From the NCBI GenBank assembly GCA_016870895.1, contig VGAA01000007.1, positions 1 to 34,835 of the forward strand: a stretch of 34,835 nt of DNA, written 5' to 3'. Numbering within the stretch: the first letter of the stretch is position 1; the number at the start of each line of letters is the position of its first letter. Positions 16,354 through 24,549 of this stretch are shown in pieces. A program made the translations under genes and the position numbers. Under the pieces are notes generated by a model. The model had not been told where the DNA came from. It did not search any database and was given only the letters and a program-made list of their open reading frames with translations. Source of the DNA: Actinomycetota bacterium (lineage in GTDB: Bacteria > Actinomycetota > Actinomycetes > Nanopelagicales > Nanopelagicaceae).

Positions 16354-17454
16354 TTAGCGGCAAATGTTATCTTGTGCTGTACGGGTCTCAAACTTATCAA
16401 TTATTTTCGGTCTTTCTAATTTTGTAGAGGAAGGAGAAGGGGAGGGCACTACCTCATCAACCACGGCGCGATCTTCTCGCAATCTTTCCCACAATTCTGG
16501 AGCAAGCACCGGATCCCATAAAACAGATGCAGTGACACCGTTTGCATTGTAATAAAGGTCAGAGAGTGGAACAGTTAAAGTTCTAACATTTGAAGCCGAA
16601 AGCGACTTAAGTTGTTTTGCCAATACAATCATGTCAGAGCTACTTAAGCCTTCATCAGTTGTGACTGCAGAAAGTGCTGAGTTTAGAAAGCTTGTCATTG
16701 TTATTGGATTAAGCAATACGCCCATGCTTGTAGCCTTTTTTACCACAGAAGAAATGAACGCCTGTTGTCTTTGCATTCTTCCGATATCACCAAGTCCATC
16801 AAACTCTCTAGTTCTTACATATTTAAGTGCGTCTATTCCATTTAGCGTATGAACTCCAGCCGGAAGTACTAAATGACTCTTAGAATCATTAATATCTTTT
16901 TTAGTACAGACTTCAATTCCACCCAAAGAATCTACCATTCGAGCAAAGCCTACAAAGTTAATTTCAACATAATGATCTATTTTTAAATCTGTCATTTGCT
17001 CAAGAGTTCTAATTAAAAGCGATGCACCTCCCCAGTTAAAAGATGAATTTAACTTTGAGTATGACGCTGGAATTATTTTTCCTTGACTATTTAAATGTTC
17101 AGGAATCAGTGCATAAGAATCGCGCGGTATTGAAACAAGTACAGCTTTGTCCCTGGACTTAGAGATGTGAACAAGCAGCATTGTGTCTGATCTTTTACCC
17201 GCTGCTGTTTTTATCGAGCCAACTCTTAAAGCTTTTTGTTCAGCTCTAGTTAGGCCTTCGCGGGTGTCAGATCCAACAATTAAATAGTTAATTGCCGAAG
17301 ACTTTTTATTTGGCCTATTATCTAATCCGGCAAATACATCAATTTTCTCTATTGAAGCGGTCACGGTAGTGAATGCAAGAGCACTAACGGCAGAAATCGA
17401 TAATATTGCGATAGAGATTCCAGTTATGATTCTGACACTACGAGCGGATTTCAT
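16354..17454 (-). CDS. LytR-CpsA-Psr (LCP) family cell-wall glycopolymer ligase
   Basis: A 366-aa LCP protein that transfers lipid-linked glycopolymers to peptidoglycan on the outer face of the membrane. One N-terminal transmembrane helix (IITGISIAILSISAVSALAF, about residues 9-28) anchors the extracellular LCP domain. Domain landmarks are YLIVGSDTREGL, GKRSDTMLLVHI, VLVSIPRDSYALIP, KLNSSFNWGG, FARMVDSLGGIEVC and LKYVRTREFDGLGDIGRMQRQQ, with the conserved Arg and Asp residues present. The tail contains a Ser/Pro stretch. Next to UDP-glucose dehydrogenase and a GT2, it belongs to an envelope polysaccharide group. Confidence 0.94.
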   Translation of the reverse strand: MKSARSVRIITGISIAILSISAVSALAFTTVTASIEKIDVFAGLDNRPNKKSSAINYLIVGSDTREGLTRAEQKALRVGSIKTAAGKRSDTMLLVHISKSRDKAVLVSIPRDSYALIPEHLNSQGKIIPASYSKLNSSFNWGGASLLIRTLEQMTDLKIDHYVEINFVGFARMVDSLGGIEVCTKKDINDSKSHLVLPAGVHTLNGIDALKYVRTREFDGLGDIGRMQRQQAFISSVVKKATSMGVLLNPITMTSFLNSALSAVTTDEGLSSSDMIVLAKQLKSLSASNVRTLTVPLSDLYYNANGVTASVLWDPVLAPELWERLREDRAVVDEVVPSPSPSSTKLERPKIIDKFETRTAQDNICR

Positions 17455-17467
17455 CTTCTTATCCTAG

Positions 17468-17473
17468 ATTATA
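17468..17473 (-). promoter_or_regulatory. Consensus -10 box of the LCP gene
   Basis: The minus strand shows a perfect TATAAT 13 bases before the LCP ATG. Transcription would start about 7 bases before the start codon, giving a very short leader. No convincing -35 is seen. Confidence 0.5.
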
Positions 17474-17505
17474 GGCATTGAAATTTCGCTCTAGAAATAA
17501 TGATG

Positions 17506-17511
17506 AGGAGG
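17506..17511 (+). promoter_or_regulatory. Shine-Dalgarno that sets the glycosyltransferase start
   Basis: A perfect AGGAGG lies inside the first codons of the ORF-track gene that starts at 17500. It therefore points to the ATG at 17515 (3-base spacing) or, with better 6-base spacing, the in-frame GTG at 17518. Confidence 0.7.
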
Positions 17512-17514
17512 ATT

Positions 17515-18492
17515 ATGGTGGAAACATCACTACCTGAGGTTTCGGTAATCCTGCCCCTTCTCAATGAAGAGCAAAATTTGACTAACTGTATCTCAGCAAT
17601 CCTTAATCAAGATTATGTTGGAAAAATTGAGGTAATTTTGGCGTTAGGGCCATCAAAAGATAAAACCAATGAGATAGCCAGAAGATTACAATTAACTGAT
17701 AGTAGAATTAAATTAGTTGAAAATCCTTCAGGACAAACAGCTACTGGCTTGAACTTGGCAATCGCTAAATCTAATTATGAAATAATTAGTCGTATCGATG
17801 GTCATTCTGAAATAGGCAAAGATTATATTTCAAGTGCAATTAAAATAATGCAAAAAACAAATGCCGTAAATGTTGGCGGAGTAATGCATGCAGATGGTAA
17901 TCAGGGTTTGCAAAGAGTTATTGCACTTGCTATGAGGTCAAAATTAGGTGTTGGTCCCTCCAAGTTCCATACTGGAGGAGGCGCTGGTGAGTCGGACACT
18001 GTTTATCTTGGTACCTTCAAAAAGTCAGCAATCCTTAAGGCCGGGGGATTTGATGAGCGATATATAAGAGCTCAGGATTGGGAGCTAAATTATCGCCTTC
18101 GCAAAAATGGTGGATTAATTTGGTTTGATCCCAAACTGATAGTTACCTACCGGCCAAGAAATTCAATTATAAAATTAGCAAAGCAGTATTTTCAATATGG
18201 TAGGTGGCGAAGAGTTGTATCAAGGCAATATAAAGAAACTGTAAATTATCGGTATCTTGCTCCACCATTTACTTTAGTTGCAACAACTATTTCAATAATT
18301 CTTTCGGTATTTTTTAATCCAATTTTTATTATTCCAACTTTAATTTATTTGATAATAATTTCTATAGGTAGTCTAGTAATTGGTAAAAGCTTTTTCGAGA
18401 AATTACTTATGCCAAGTGTGTTATTAGTAATGCACATGTCTTGGGGCCTAGGCTTTATAACTTCTTCAAAAAAACTTTTTAAATCTAGTTAG
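17515..18492 (+). CDS. Membrane-anchored family 2 glycosyltransferase
   Basis: A GT-A fold glycosyltransferase of about 325 aa, resembling ExoA-type enzymes. The N-terminal nucleotide-binding strand is VSVILPLLNEEQNL, followed by an acceptor/metal region ISRIDGHSEI and the catalytic-side motif QDWELNYRLRKNGG. The last 90 residues hold hydrophobic helices (FTLVATTISIILSVFF, IIPTLIYLIIISIG, LLMPSVLLVMHMSW), so it works at the inner face of the membrane. The ORF-track start at 17500 is unlikely because AGGAGG lies within it. It is divergent from the LCP gene, consistent with envelope polymer synthesis. The 3' end overlaps the convergent dapD by eight bases. Donor sugar is unknown. Confidence 0.88.
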   Translation: MVETSLPEVSVILPLLNEEQNLTNCISAILNQDYVGKIEVILALGPSKDKTNEIARRLQLTDSRIKLVENPSGQTATGLNLAIAKSNYEIISRIDGHSEIGKDYISSAIKIMQKTNAVNVGGVMHADGNQGLQRVIALAMRSKLGVGPSKFHTGGGAGESDTVYLGTFKKSAILKAGGFDERYIRAQDWELNYRLRKNGGLIWFDPKLIVTYRPRNSIIKLAKQYFQYGRWRRVVSRQYKETVNYRYLAPPFTLVATTISIILSVFFNPIFIIPTLIYLIIISIGSLVIGKSFFEKLLMPSVLLVMHMSWGLGFITSSKKLFKSS

Positions 18493-19417
18493 AATGAAGT
18501 ACTGAATTTAAGCCAGCCCAAGTACCAGTTTTAGGTAGTGCCTCAAGACTGCCAGTTTGAGAGTTTCTTCTAAACAGCAAATTACTTGCCTTATTGAGTT
18601 CTTTTGCTTTAACTATTGTTCCATCTGGTAATGTAATTTTGGATCCAGCAGTTATGTAAACTCCAGCCTCTACAATGCAATCATCGCCTAGGCTTATTCC
18701 AATTCCTGAGTTAGCTCCCAGCAGAGTCCTTTTCCCAATAGAAATTACCTCCTTTCCACCACCGCTTAAAGTTCCCATGATGGATGCACCGCCACCAATA
18801 TCACTTCCATCATCAACCGTAACGCCTGCACTAATGCGACCTTCAACCATCGATTTACCTAATGTACCAGCATTGAAATTTACAAACCCTTCATGCATGA
18901 TTGTTGTTCCAGGTGATAAATAAGCGCCCAGGCGAACGCGATCACCGTCTGCAATTCTCACACCATCAGGAATTACATAGTCAATCATTCTTGGAAATTT
19001 ATCAATTGAGTAAACAGTCAAATTCCCATATTTATTTTGTAGTTTAATTCTGACCTCTGAAAAACTATCAACATCACAAGGACCAGCTGAAGTCCAGACA
19101 ACATTTGAAAGCAATCCAAAAATACCATCTAAATTTAATTCATTTGGCTTGATTAATCTATGTGAAAGAAGGTGTAAGCGTAGATAAACATCAATTGCAT
19201 CCTTTGGCTTATCAGATAAATCAATTTTTAATTCAACAGAAATTTTCTTTACTTTACGAATTTCATCAATTCCAATTTGTGCTGCTAAATCTGAATTAAG
19301 ATGACTATTTGTTAATTCACCCAGCCCTAAGGAATAAAAAAAACAATCAAGCACTTGGCCTGAACTATTCTGTGTGGCTACTCCAAAGCCAAAAGCGAAG
19401 TTTTTATCGGTACTCAT
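18485..19417 (-). CDS. dapD: 2,3,4,5-tetrahydropyridine-2,6-dicarboxylate N-succinyltransferase
   Basis: A 310-aa DapD of the actinobacterial type. It succinylates tetrahydrodipicolinate on the route to meso-diaminopimelate and lysine. The N-terminal half is the divergent helical domain. From about residue 150 a left-handed beta-helix follows with hexapeptide repeats (VIPDGVRIADGDRVRLGAYL, TTIMHEGFVNFNAG, SAGVTVDDGSDIGGGASI, IGKRTLLGANSGIGI), and MHEGFVNFNAGT is characteristic of the family. The dapC gene later in the window supplies the next transamination. dapE, which commonly neighbours dapD in relatives, is not here. A TACATT box sits 6 bases before the ATG. Confidence 0.94.
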   Translation of the reverse strand: MSTDKNFAFGFGVATQNSSGQVLDCFFYSLGLGELTNSHLNSDLAAQIGIDEIRKVKKISVELKIDLSDKPKDAIDVYLRLHLLSHRLIKPNELNLDGIFGLLSNVVWTSAGPCDVDSFSEVRIKLQNKYGNLTVYSIDKFPRMIDYVIPDGVRIADGDRVRLGAYLSPGTTIMHEGFVNFNAGTLGKSMVEGRISAGVTVDDGSDIGGGASIMGTLSGGGKEVISIGKRTLLGANSGIGISLGDDCIVEAGVYITAGSKITLPDGTIVKAKELNKASNLLFRRNSQTGSLEALPKTGTWAGLNSVLHSN

Positions 19418-19429
19418 TACTCAAATGTA
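19418..19429 (-). promoter_or_regulatory. Leaderless-type -10 box of dapD
   Basis: The minus strand reads TACATT, then TGAGTA (6 bases), then the dapD ATG. The box faces away from the LOG-gene promoter 20 bases further on, so each -10 lies about where the -35 of the other would be. Confidence 0.55.
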
Positions 19430-19449
19430 TCAAAATCTTGCCAAGGTAA

Positions 19450-19461
19450 TAGACTAATTTC
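19450..19461 (+). promoter_or_regulatory. Leaderless-type -10 box of the LOG-family gene
   Basis: TAGACT is followed by AATTTC (6 bases) and the ATG at 19462. No Shine-Dalgarno is present in the 44-base divergent gap. The same hexamer TAGACT with 6-base spacing recurs before the tetR gene. Confidence 0.6.
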
Positions 19462-20001
19462 ATGAGAGTATCTGTTTTCTGTTCATCTGCACCTAATATT
19501 CCAATAACTTCTCTTGATTTAGCATTTGAAATTGGAAAGGCAATTGGCGAGCAGGGATGGGATTTAGTTTGGGGTGGCGGTAAAGCCTCAATGATGGGGC
19601 AAGTAGCAAAAGGTGCAAGATCAGTTGGAGCAAAAACAATTGGGGTGATCCCTGAGCTATTAATTAATCTTGAATTTGAGGATAAAGAGGCAACTCAGAT
19701 GCATGTAGTTAATGATATGAGAGCGAGAAAAGCGAAAATTGAAGAATTATCGGATGCATTTATAGCATTGCCGGGCGGAATCGGAACGCTTGAAGAATTT
19801 TTTGAGATCTGGGTTGGTAGCTATTTAAAATTTCACCAAAAACCAATTGCAATATGTGACCCAATAGGAGTTTATGATCCACTTAGGTTGGCATTAGATC
19901 ACCTATCTACTCACAATTTTATGAAGGCTGGTCAACACGAGTTGGTTGTATGGTGTAAAGATATCCCCGCAACTTTAGATGCAATAAGGATTCGAAAATA
20001 A
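19462..20001 (+). CDS. LOG/TIGR00730 family Rossmann-fold protein
   Basis: A 179-aa protein of the lysine-decarboxylase-like LOG family. Diagnostic motifs are VWGGGKASMMGQVAKGA (phosphate-binding, residues 35-51), MRARKAKIEELSDAFIALPGG and PGGIGTLEEFFE, the last being the PGGxGTxxE signature. Characterised members are cytokinin-type nucleoside 5'-monophosphate phosphoribohydrolases, cutting base from nucleotide monophosphate; the annotation lysine decarboxylase is misleading. In mycobacteria a relative lies near dapD, as here. The stop abuts the next start, so it is the first gene of a two-gene unit. Confidence 0.92.
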   Translation: MRVSVFCSSAPNIPITSLDLAFEIGKAIGEQGWDLVWGGGKASMMGQVAKGARSVGAKTIGVIPELLINLEFEDKEATQMHVVNDMRARKAKIEELSDAFIALPGGIGTLEEFFEIWVGSYLKFHQKPIAICDPIGVYDPLRLALDHLSTHNFMKAGQHELVVWCKDIPATLDAIRIRK

Positions 20002-20463
20002 ATGAGAAAACTTTCACATCTAGAGCTAAACATTAAAATTGATAGACCCCTTGAATCAGTTTGGAATTCTCTAGTTGATTGGCGTAGTCAAAGTGAATGG
20101 ATGTTGCAAACGAAAGTTTGGTCTGAATTGGATCAGGATCGGACCATTAAAAATGGTAAAGGCGTCCTAATTTTTGCTTTCACTGGATTATTTCCTAAAC
20201 TTTATCCTAAGTTGCGGTTAGGTATTTTAGATACAATGGAAATTACAGCGTTTAAGCCGCCAGTATTATGCGAAGTAGTTCATATTGGTCGTGTAATAAG
20301 AGGTACTGGACGATTCAAATTAATAAAAACCAAAAAGGGAACTATTTTTAATTGGCAGGAAAATTTAATTGCCCCAGCTATTTTTTTGATAGTAATGAAA
20401 CCTGTATTATTACTGGGAGTTTGGCTCTCATTACGCAGATTTGCAAGGCTACTTACACGTTAA
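20002..20463 (+). CDS. SRPBCC (START-like) domain protein
   Basis: A 153-aa protein of the polyketide cyclase/dehydrase type SRPBCC fold. The N-terminal strand and helix ELNIKIDRPLESVWNSLVDWRSQSEWM is the recognisable part, followed by beta strands ending in GTGRFKLIKTKKGTIFNWQENL. The C-terminus is a long hydrophobic helix (PAIFLIVMKPVLLLGVWLSL) with a basic end. The fold usually binds a lipid or other hydrophobic ligand; the ligand here is unknown. The ATG directly follows the LOG-family stop codon, so the two are translated from one transcript. Confidence 0.8.
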   Translation: MRKLSHLELNIKIDRPLESVWNSLVDWRSQSEWMLQTKVWSELDQDRTIKNGKGVLIFAFTGLFPKLYPKLRLGILDTMEITAFKPPVLCEVVHIGRVIRGTGRFKLIKTKKGTIFNWQENLIAPAIFLIVMKPVLLLGVWLSLRRFARLLTR

Positions 20464-20488
20464 TACGAATAGTTTTCCTACAGCGCGC

Positions 20489-20500
20489 TAACCTTATTCC
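20489..20500 (+). promoter_or_regulatory. Leaderless-type -10 box of the sigma-4-like gene
   Basis: TAACCT is followed by TATTCC (6 bases) and the ATG at 20501. The ten-base string TAACCTTATT is the same as before the PurK-like gene, which also starts 6 bases after the box. Confidence 0.55.
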
Positions 20501-20710
20501 ATGAGCTCAGGTGGCAAAGAAAAGACGATTGCGGAATTAATATCTACCTTGCCTGAAGAAGAGCGGCTAATTTTGACTTTACATTTAGTTAATATGGTGA
20601 GTACCACACACATAGCCGAGAAACTCGGTGTCCCAGAAAGGGCAGTTATTTCGGTTATTGCAAGTGGTAAATCCCGCCTAATCGCAATGATTTCTAAAGG
20701 TAATTTATAG
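20501..20710 (+). CDS. Orphan sigma-70 region 4-like HTH protein
   Basis: A 69-aa protein that resembles the region 4 helix-turn-helix of ECF sigma factors and nothing else. LPEEERLILTLHLVNMVS (17-34) matches the first helices, THIAEKLGVPERAVISVIASGKSRL (36-60) the HTH. Region 2, needed to bind core polymerase and the -10 box, is absent. I prefer this strand over the 103-aa antisense ORF because of this domain match and because of the TAACCT box 6 bases before the ATG. It may be a stand-alone DNA-binding regulator. In mycobacteria this neighbourhood holds sigE, which is missing here. Confidence 0.7.
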   Translation: MSSGGKEKTIAELISTLPEEERLILTLHLVNMVSTTHIAEKLGVPERAVISVIASGKSRLIAMISKGNL

Positions 20711-20775
20711 GATTTCCCACAAGTGCAAATATCAGGGATAATTACGCCTCTAGTTGGAATCCAATTAGTTGTATA

Positions 20776-20780
20776 GGGAG
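20776..20780 (+). promoter_or_regulatory. Shine-Dalgarno that sets the DUF3117 start
   Basis: GGGAG lies 6 bases before the ATG at 20787 (MAAMKPRTG). This rejects the ORF-track start at 20769, which would put the site inside the gene. Confidence 0.75.
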
Positions 20781-20786
20781 ACCCAA

Positions 20787-20966
20787 ATGGCCGCAATGAA
20801 ACCAAGAACTGGTGATGGTCCTATGGAGGTAACTAAAGAGGCTCGTTCGATGGTAATGCGAATCCCTCTTGAAGGTGGCGGAAGACTTGTAGTTGAATTA
20901 AATATTGAAGAGGCTACTAACCTAGGAAATGTATTACAAGCCGCAGTCGCATTAGTAAAAAAGTAA
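20787..20966 (+). CDS. DUF3117 family small protein
   Basis: A 59-aa protein beginning MAAMKPRTGDGPMEVTKE, with RSMVMRIPLEGGGRLVVELNIEEATNLGNVL. This is the highly conserved actinobacterial DUF3117 family (Rv1211-type, usually 55-60 aa). Function is unknown. The ORF-track start (MYRETQ) is rejected: the family begins at MAAMKPR and GGGAG sits before that ATG. It is one of the few genes here with a clear Shine-Dalgarno, which suggests a real 5' leader. Confidence 0.93.
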   Translation: MAAMKPRTGDGPMEVTKEARSMVMRIPLEGGGRLVVELNIEEATNLGNVLQAAVALVKK

Positions 20967-20991
20967 TACTGACCTTAGTTTAATCAGGATC

Positions 20992-22485
20992 ATGAATCCT
21001 AAATCTTTTGATTTATATCCAAAACTTCAAAATTTAAGTATTGAAGATACAGATTTGTCAGAAATAACTGCAGTTGCAATTCCTGTGGTCAATGATGATC
21101 AAGTTAAGGTAATAGAGAATAATTTAGTTAGAAGTCTTATAAATCTAACTAAACTTGATTTTAAAGTTGAGCTTTCAAAGTGGACGGAATTTTCTGGTAA
21201 AGCTGGCGAAATTATTGAGATTCCACTTGCTAGTGGGAATTTGAATCGAATTTATCTAGTTGGCGTTGGTGCTCAAAATTCAGATGACATAAGAAAAGCA
21301 TCCACAGCTCTCGGAAGAAAAGTAAAAAATACGGATACTCAATTGCTTGTTTATCTAACCTCAGATAGTAAATTGATCACAGTAGCTGCAACTGCGCTAG
21401 TTCTTTCTAATTATCAATTTTTACTTAAAACTGAACAAAAAGATAAAAAACCGACATTCATTTTATACGGAAATTTTTTAGAAGAAGTTGAAAAAGCCGA
21501 TATATTGGCTAGTGCAGTCTGGCAAGCACGCGATTTAATTCATACCCCATCCAACATTAAGAACCCACAGTGGCTAGCTAAACAGGCGACATCTCTTGTT
21601 TCGTCGGCAAAGAGTTCAAGCCTTTCAATTGCAGTTAAATCTGGCAATGCAATTAAAGACTTTGGTGGATTAAATGCTGTTGGAAACTCTTCACCAAACC
21701 CGGGTCCAAGGTTGATTGAAGTTCGCTATGCACCTAAAGGTTCAGGTAATTGGCCGCATGTTGTACTAGTAGGAAAAGGAATAACGTTTGATACGGGTGG
21801 GGTTTCACTTAAGCGCCCTTACGAAAGTATGGTTGGTATGAAGAGCGATATGGCAGGTGCAGCCGCGGTATTAGTGGCAACTGTTGCTATGGCCAGAATT
21901 AAACCCAAAGTTAAAGTAACGGCGCTGCTTATGACTGCAGAAAATTCATTATCTGCAACATCACAGCGCCCCTCTGATGTTATAAAGCAATTTGGTGGCA
22001 CCACAGTTGAAGTTCTGAATACAGATGCAGAAGGACGTTTAGTCTTGGCAGATGGCTTAGCTTATGCTGATTTGAAGTTAGACCCAGATTATTTAGTTGA
22101 TCTAGCAACACTTACCGGAGCTGCAACTTTGGGTCTAGGGCGTCAACATGCTGCTATGTATACTAGAAATAAATCTCTTGCTAAGAAGTTCACAGAAATA
22201 GGTGAAAAAATAGGTGAAAGAGTTTGGCACATGCCTTTAGTTGATGATTACACACCAGCGCTTGAAAGTGATGTTGCAGACATAAATCACTTGGCTGATA
22301 AGTTTGATTTTTCAGCAGGCTCCATTACCGCTGCGCTATTTCTAGAGAATTTTGTTGGTAAGCGTAATTGGATTCACCTTGATATAGCAGGAACAGGTAG
22401 ATCTGAAACTGACTCAGGTGAAAACATCAAGGGTGGTACTGGATTTGGTTCTAGACTTTTAATTGAATGGTTGAAAACATTTTGA
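20992..22485 (+). CDS. pepA: Leucyl aminopeptidase (M17)
   Basis: A 497-aa M17 family aminopeptidase that trims N-terminal residues from peptides. The N-terminal regulatory domain spans about residues 1-170. The C-terminal catalytic domain shows GKGITFDTGGVSLKRPYESMVGMKSDMAGAAAV, with the metal-binding Lys and Asp, and the signature NTDAEGRLVLADGLAYA. The C-terminal WIHLDIAGTG is also standard. It starts 25 bases after DUF3117, with a TTTAAT box 7 bases before the ATG as a possible own promoter. The next gene overlaps its 3' end. Confidence 0.96.
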   Translation: MNPKSFDLYPKLQNLSIEDTDLSEITAVAIPVVNDDQVKVIENNLVRSLINLTKLDFKVELSKWTEFSGKAGEIIEIPLASGNLNRIYLVGVGAQNSDDIRKASTALGRKVKNTDTQLLVYLTSDSKLITVAATALVLSNYQFLLKTEQKDKKPTFILYGNFLEEVEKADILASAVWQARDLIHTPSNIKNPQWLAKQATSLVSSAKSSSLSIAVKSGNAIKDFGGLNAVGNSSPNPGPRLIEVRYAPKGSGNWPHVVLVGKGITFDTGGVSLKRPYESMVGMKSDMAGAAAVLVATVAMARIKPKVKVTALLMTAENSLSATSQRPSDVIKQFGGTTVEVLNTDAEGRLVLADGLAYADLKLDPDYLVDLATLTGAATLGLGRQHAAMYTRNKSLAKKFTEIGEKIGERVWHMPLVDDYTPALESDVADINHLADKFDFSAGSITAALFLENFVGKRNWIHLDIAGTGRSETDSGENIKGGTGFGSRLLIEWLKTF

Positions 22486-23123
22486 ACCAATCAAACTCTC
22501 CAAGAGGAGATATGCATTCTTACTCTGAAGGTTATGCGCACGAGGATTACTTTATGCAACTTGCTCGACGTAATGGTGAAGAGGTTGGCGCATCAGATCC
22601 AACGCCAGCTGTAGGAAATTACATTAAATTTATAACAAAACTTTTAAACTCAAAATCAGTTGTAGAAATCGGAACCGGGTCAGGTGTCGGTGGACTATGG
22701 GTTCTACAAGGGATTAGCCCAGATGGTGTTTTGACCACAATTGACTCTGAACGCGAGCATTCAAGGTTGGCAAGATCGATTTTTGAAGAGGCTGGTATTT
22801 CTGCAGCAAAATATAGAATTATTACTGGAAAACTAATTGAAGTTATTGGAAAACTTGCAGATAACTCATATGAGATAGTAGTAATAAGGCCAGCACTAGA
22901 TTTGTTCGATATGGTTCAAGAGTCTTACAGATTACTCAAGCCCGGAGGAGTATTAATAATTGATCAAGTATTAAGTAATGGAAAGGTAGTTGATCCAACT
23001 CAACGTGATCCTGAGAGTATTGCTAGAAGGGCTGTAGTTAAAGTCATGAAAGATGATCAAAGGTGGTCATCATCAGTAATTCCAGTTGGCGCTGGGGTAT
23101 TAGTAGCCAATAAACTTGCTTAA
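22467..23123 (+). CDS. Class I SAM-dependent O-methyltransferase
   Basis: A 218-aa protein of the Methyltransf_3 (catechol/caffeoyl-CoA-like) family. The SAM-binding motif is VVEIGTGSGVGGLWVLQG, followed by GVLTTIDSEREHSRLA. The later LLKPGGVLIIDQVL and C-terminal GAGVLVANK match the fold. In mycobacteria the orthologue (Rv1220c type) sits near sigE and htrA, as here near htrA. The start is uncertain: 22467 overlaps pepA by 19 bases. The ATG at 22512 has GGAG only two bases before it, and a TTG at 22482 is also possible. The substrate is unknown. Confidence 0.88.
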   Translation: MVENILNQSNSPRGDMHSYSEGYAHEDYFMQLARRNGEEVGASDPTPAVGNYIKFITKLLNSKSVVEIGTGSGVGGLWVLQGISPDGVLTTIDSEREHSRLARSIFEEAGISAAKYRIITGKLIEVIGKLADNSYEIVVIRPALDLFDMVQESYRLLKPGGVLIIDQVLSNGKVVDPTQRDPESIARRAVVKVMKDDQRWSSSVIPVGAGVLVANKLA

Positions 23124-24248
23124 ATGAAAGAGCCATTAAACACCCCTTGGTGGCAACCTGCTGTAGAAAAGCAGCCCAGAATTTATATACAAAAGAGAAA
23201 TAATTCATCAATCATAGTTTTAGTTGTAGTTGTAAGTTTAATTGCTGGTGCGATAGGTGCGACTATTGGTCGAAACACCACAGATAATCTTGGAGCGAAT
23301 TTAGTTCAAACAGAAAATGTTGTAGAACGAGCCCCTGGCTCAATTTCAGCTCTTGCAGCCAGGCTAATTCCCGCCGTGGTCTCAATATCAGTTAATGGCT
23401 CGGGCGGATCAGGAACTGGCTCTGGCTTTTTTCTTGATAGTGATGGATATATTTTGACTAATAACCATGTTGTTGAGTCTGCAGCAAAAAGTGGACGAAT
23501 CACAGTTGAAACTTCTGATAGTAAAAAGTTTCCAGCCAAACTAATTGGCAGAGATAATTCATATGATTTGGCTGTTTTAAAAATAAATGTTCAGGCTGCT
23601 CCCACCTTACAATTAGGAAATAGTGATCAAGTTTTAGTTGGTGATGCAGTGATTGCAATAGGGTCACCGCTTGGCCTTTCCGGAACTGTTACAGCGGGAA
23701 TTATTAGCTCTAAGAATAGAGCTGTAACAACAGGAAATGGATTTGGTGAATCTTCGTTTATCAACGCACTACAAACCGATGCTGCCATTAATCCTGGAAA
23801 TTCTGGTGGACCATTAGTAGATTTGACTGGTGCAGTAATTGGAGTTAACTCAGCGATTGCGACATTGGGCGTGAGCTCACAGGCAGGATCAATTGGTTTG
23901 GGTTTTGCAATTCCAATCAATCAGGCCAAGAAGACTGCAGAGCAGTTAATAAAAACTGGCTTTTCAACTTACCCAATCATGGGCATTTCTGTTGATACGC
24001 AATTTACTGGAACTGGTGCATTAATCTCGAGTGAATCAGCCGGTATCACTCCTGGAGGGCCAGCTGATAAAGCAGGATTGCGCAAAGGCGACATTATTAT
24101 TTCCCTAGATGGAGCTGAAATAGAAAATTCAGATGAATTAATTGTAGTAATTAGAAGCAAAAATATTGGCGATAAAGTTAAAGTTAAATTTAAGCGGAAC
24201 AATATAACTAGAGAAGTAGATGTAGTTTTAGCTGCATCTAAGAAATAA
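23124..24248 (+). CDS. HtrA-like membrane-anchored serine protease with PDZ domain
   Basis: A 374-aa trypsin-like protease for envelope protein quality control. A transmembrane helix at about residues 29-49 follows a short cytoplasmic tail. The catalytic triad is intact: His115 in TNNHVVE, Asp148 in SYDLAVLK, Ser227 in NPGNSGGPLVD. A single C-terminal PDZ domain contains GGPADKAGLRKGDIIISLDG. The ATG directly follows the methyltransferase stop. The neighbours tatB and mrp match the mycobacterial htrA cluster, but the sigma factor and anti-sigma genes usually found just before it are absent. Confidence 0.95.
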   Translation: MKEPLNTPWWQPAVEKQPRIYIQKRNNSSIIVLVVVVSLIAGAIGATIGRNTTDNLGANLVQTENVVERAPGSISALAARLIPAVVSISVNGSGGSGTGSGFFLDSDGYILTNNHVVESAAKSGRITVETSDSKKFPAKLIGRDNSYDLAVLKINVQAAPTLQLGNSDQVLVGDAVIAIGSPLGLSGTVTAGIISSKNRAVTTGNGFGESSFINALQTDAAINPGNSGGPLVDLTGAVIGVNSAIATLGVSSQAGSIGLGFAIPINQAKKTAEQLIKTGFSTYPIMGISVDTQFTGTGALISSESAGITPGGPADKAGLRKGDIIISLDGAEIENSDELIVVIRSKNIGDKVKVKFKRNNITREVDVVLAASKK

Positions 24249-24252
24249 GAAT

Positions 24253-24549
24253 ATGTTTAATTTGGGTGCTGGTGAGGTAATTGGACTTTTTATAATAGGA
24301 ATTGTTTTGGTAGGGCCAGATCGTTTACCAAATATTGCTGCAGATGCTGCGCGATTTTTAGTTAAAGCGAAGAAAATGGCACAAAGTGCAACAAATGAGT
24401 TGAAAGACAATTTAGGGCCAGGATATGAGGATCTGCAAGTTAAAGATCTAAATCCAAAAACCTTTATTAAAAAACATATTGGTGATGTAATTGATAAGAA
24501 TGATTTTGATGTTAAACCAAAGCCTAAAATTGATCCGGATCTGCTATGA
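24253..24549 (+). CDS. tatB: Sec-independent (Tat) translocase subunit TatB
   Basis: A 98-aa protein with the TatA/B architecture: a short N-terminal transmembrane helix (GEVIGLFIIGIVLVGPDRLP, with the Glu and Gly-Pro hinge) and an amphipathic helix (AADAARFLVKAKKMAQSATNEL), then a charged tail. The VGPDRLP hinge favours TatB over TatA. It helps receive folded twin-arginine substrates. It starts 4 bases after htrA, and its stop overlaps the mrp ATG (ATGA). TatA and TatC are not in the window. Confidence 0.9.
   Translation: MFNLGAGEVIGLFIIGIVLVGPDRLPNIAADAARFLVKAKKMAQSATNELKDNLGPGYEDLQVKDLNPKTFIKKHIGDVIDKNDFDVKPKPKIDPDLL

Noticed and set aside
20494-20805. 103-aa antisense ORF over the sigma-4-like gene
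   Set aside because: No domain match and no promoter or ribosome site. The plus strand has a recognisable HTH and a correctly spaced -10 box.
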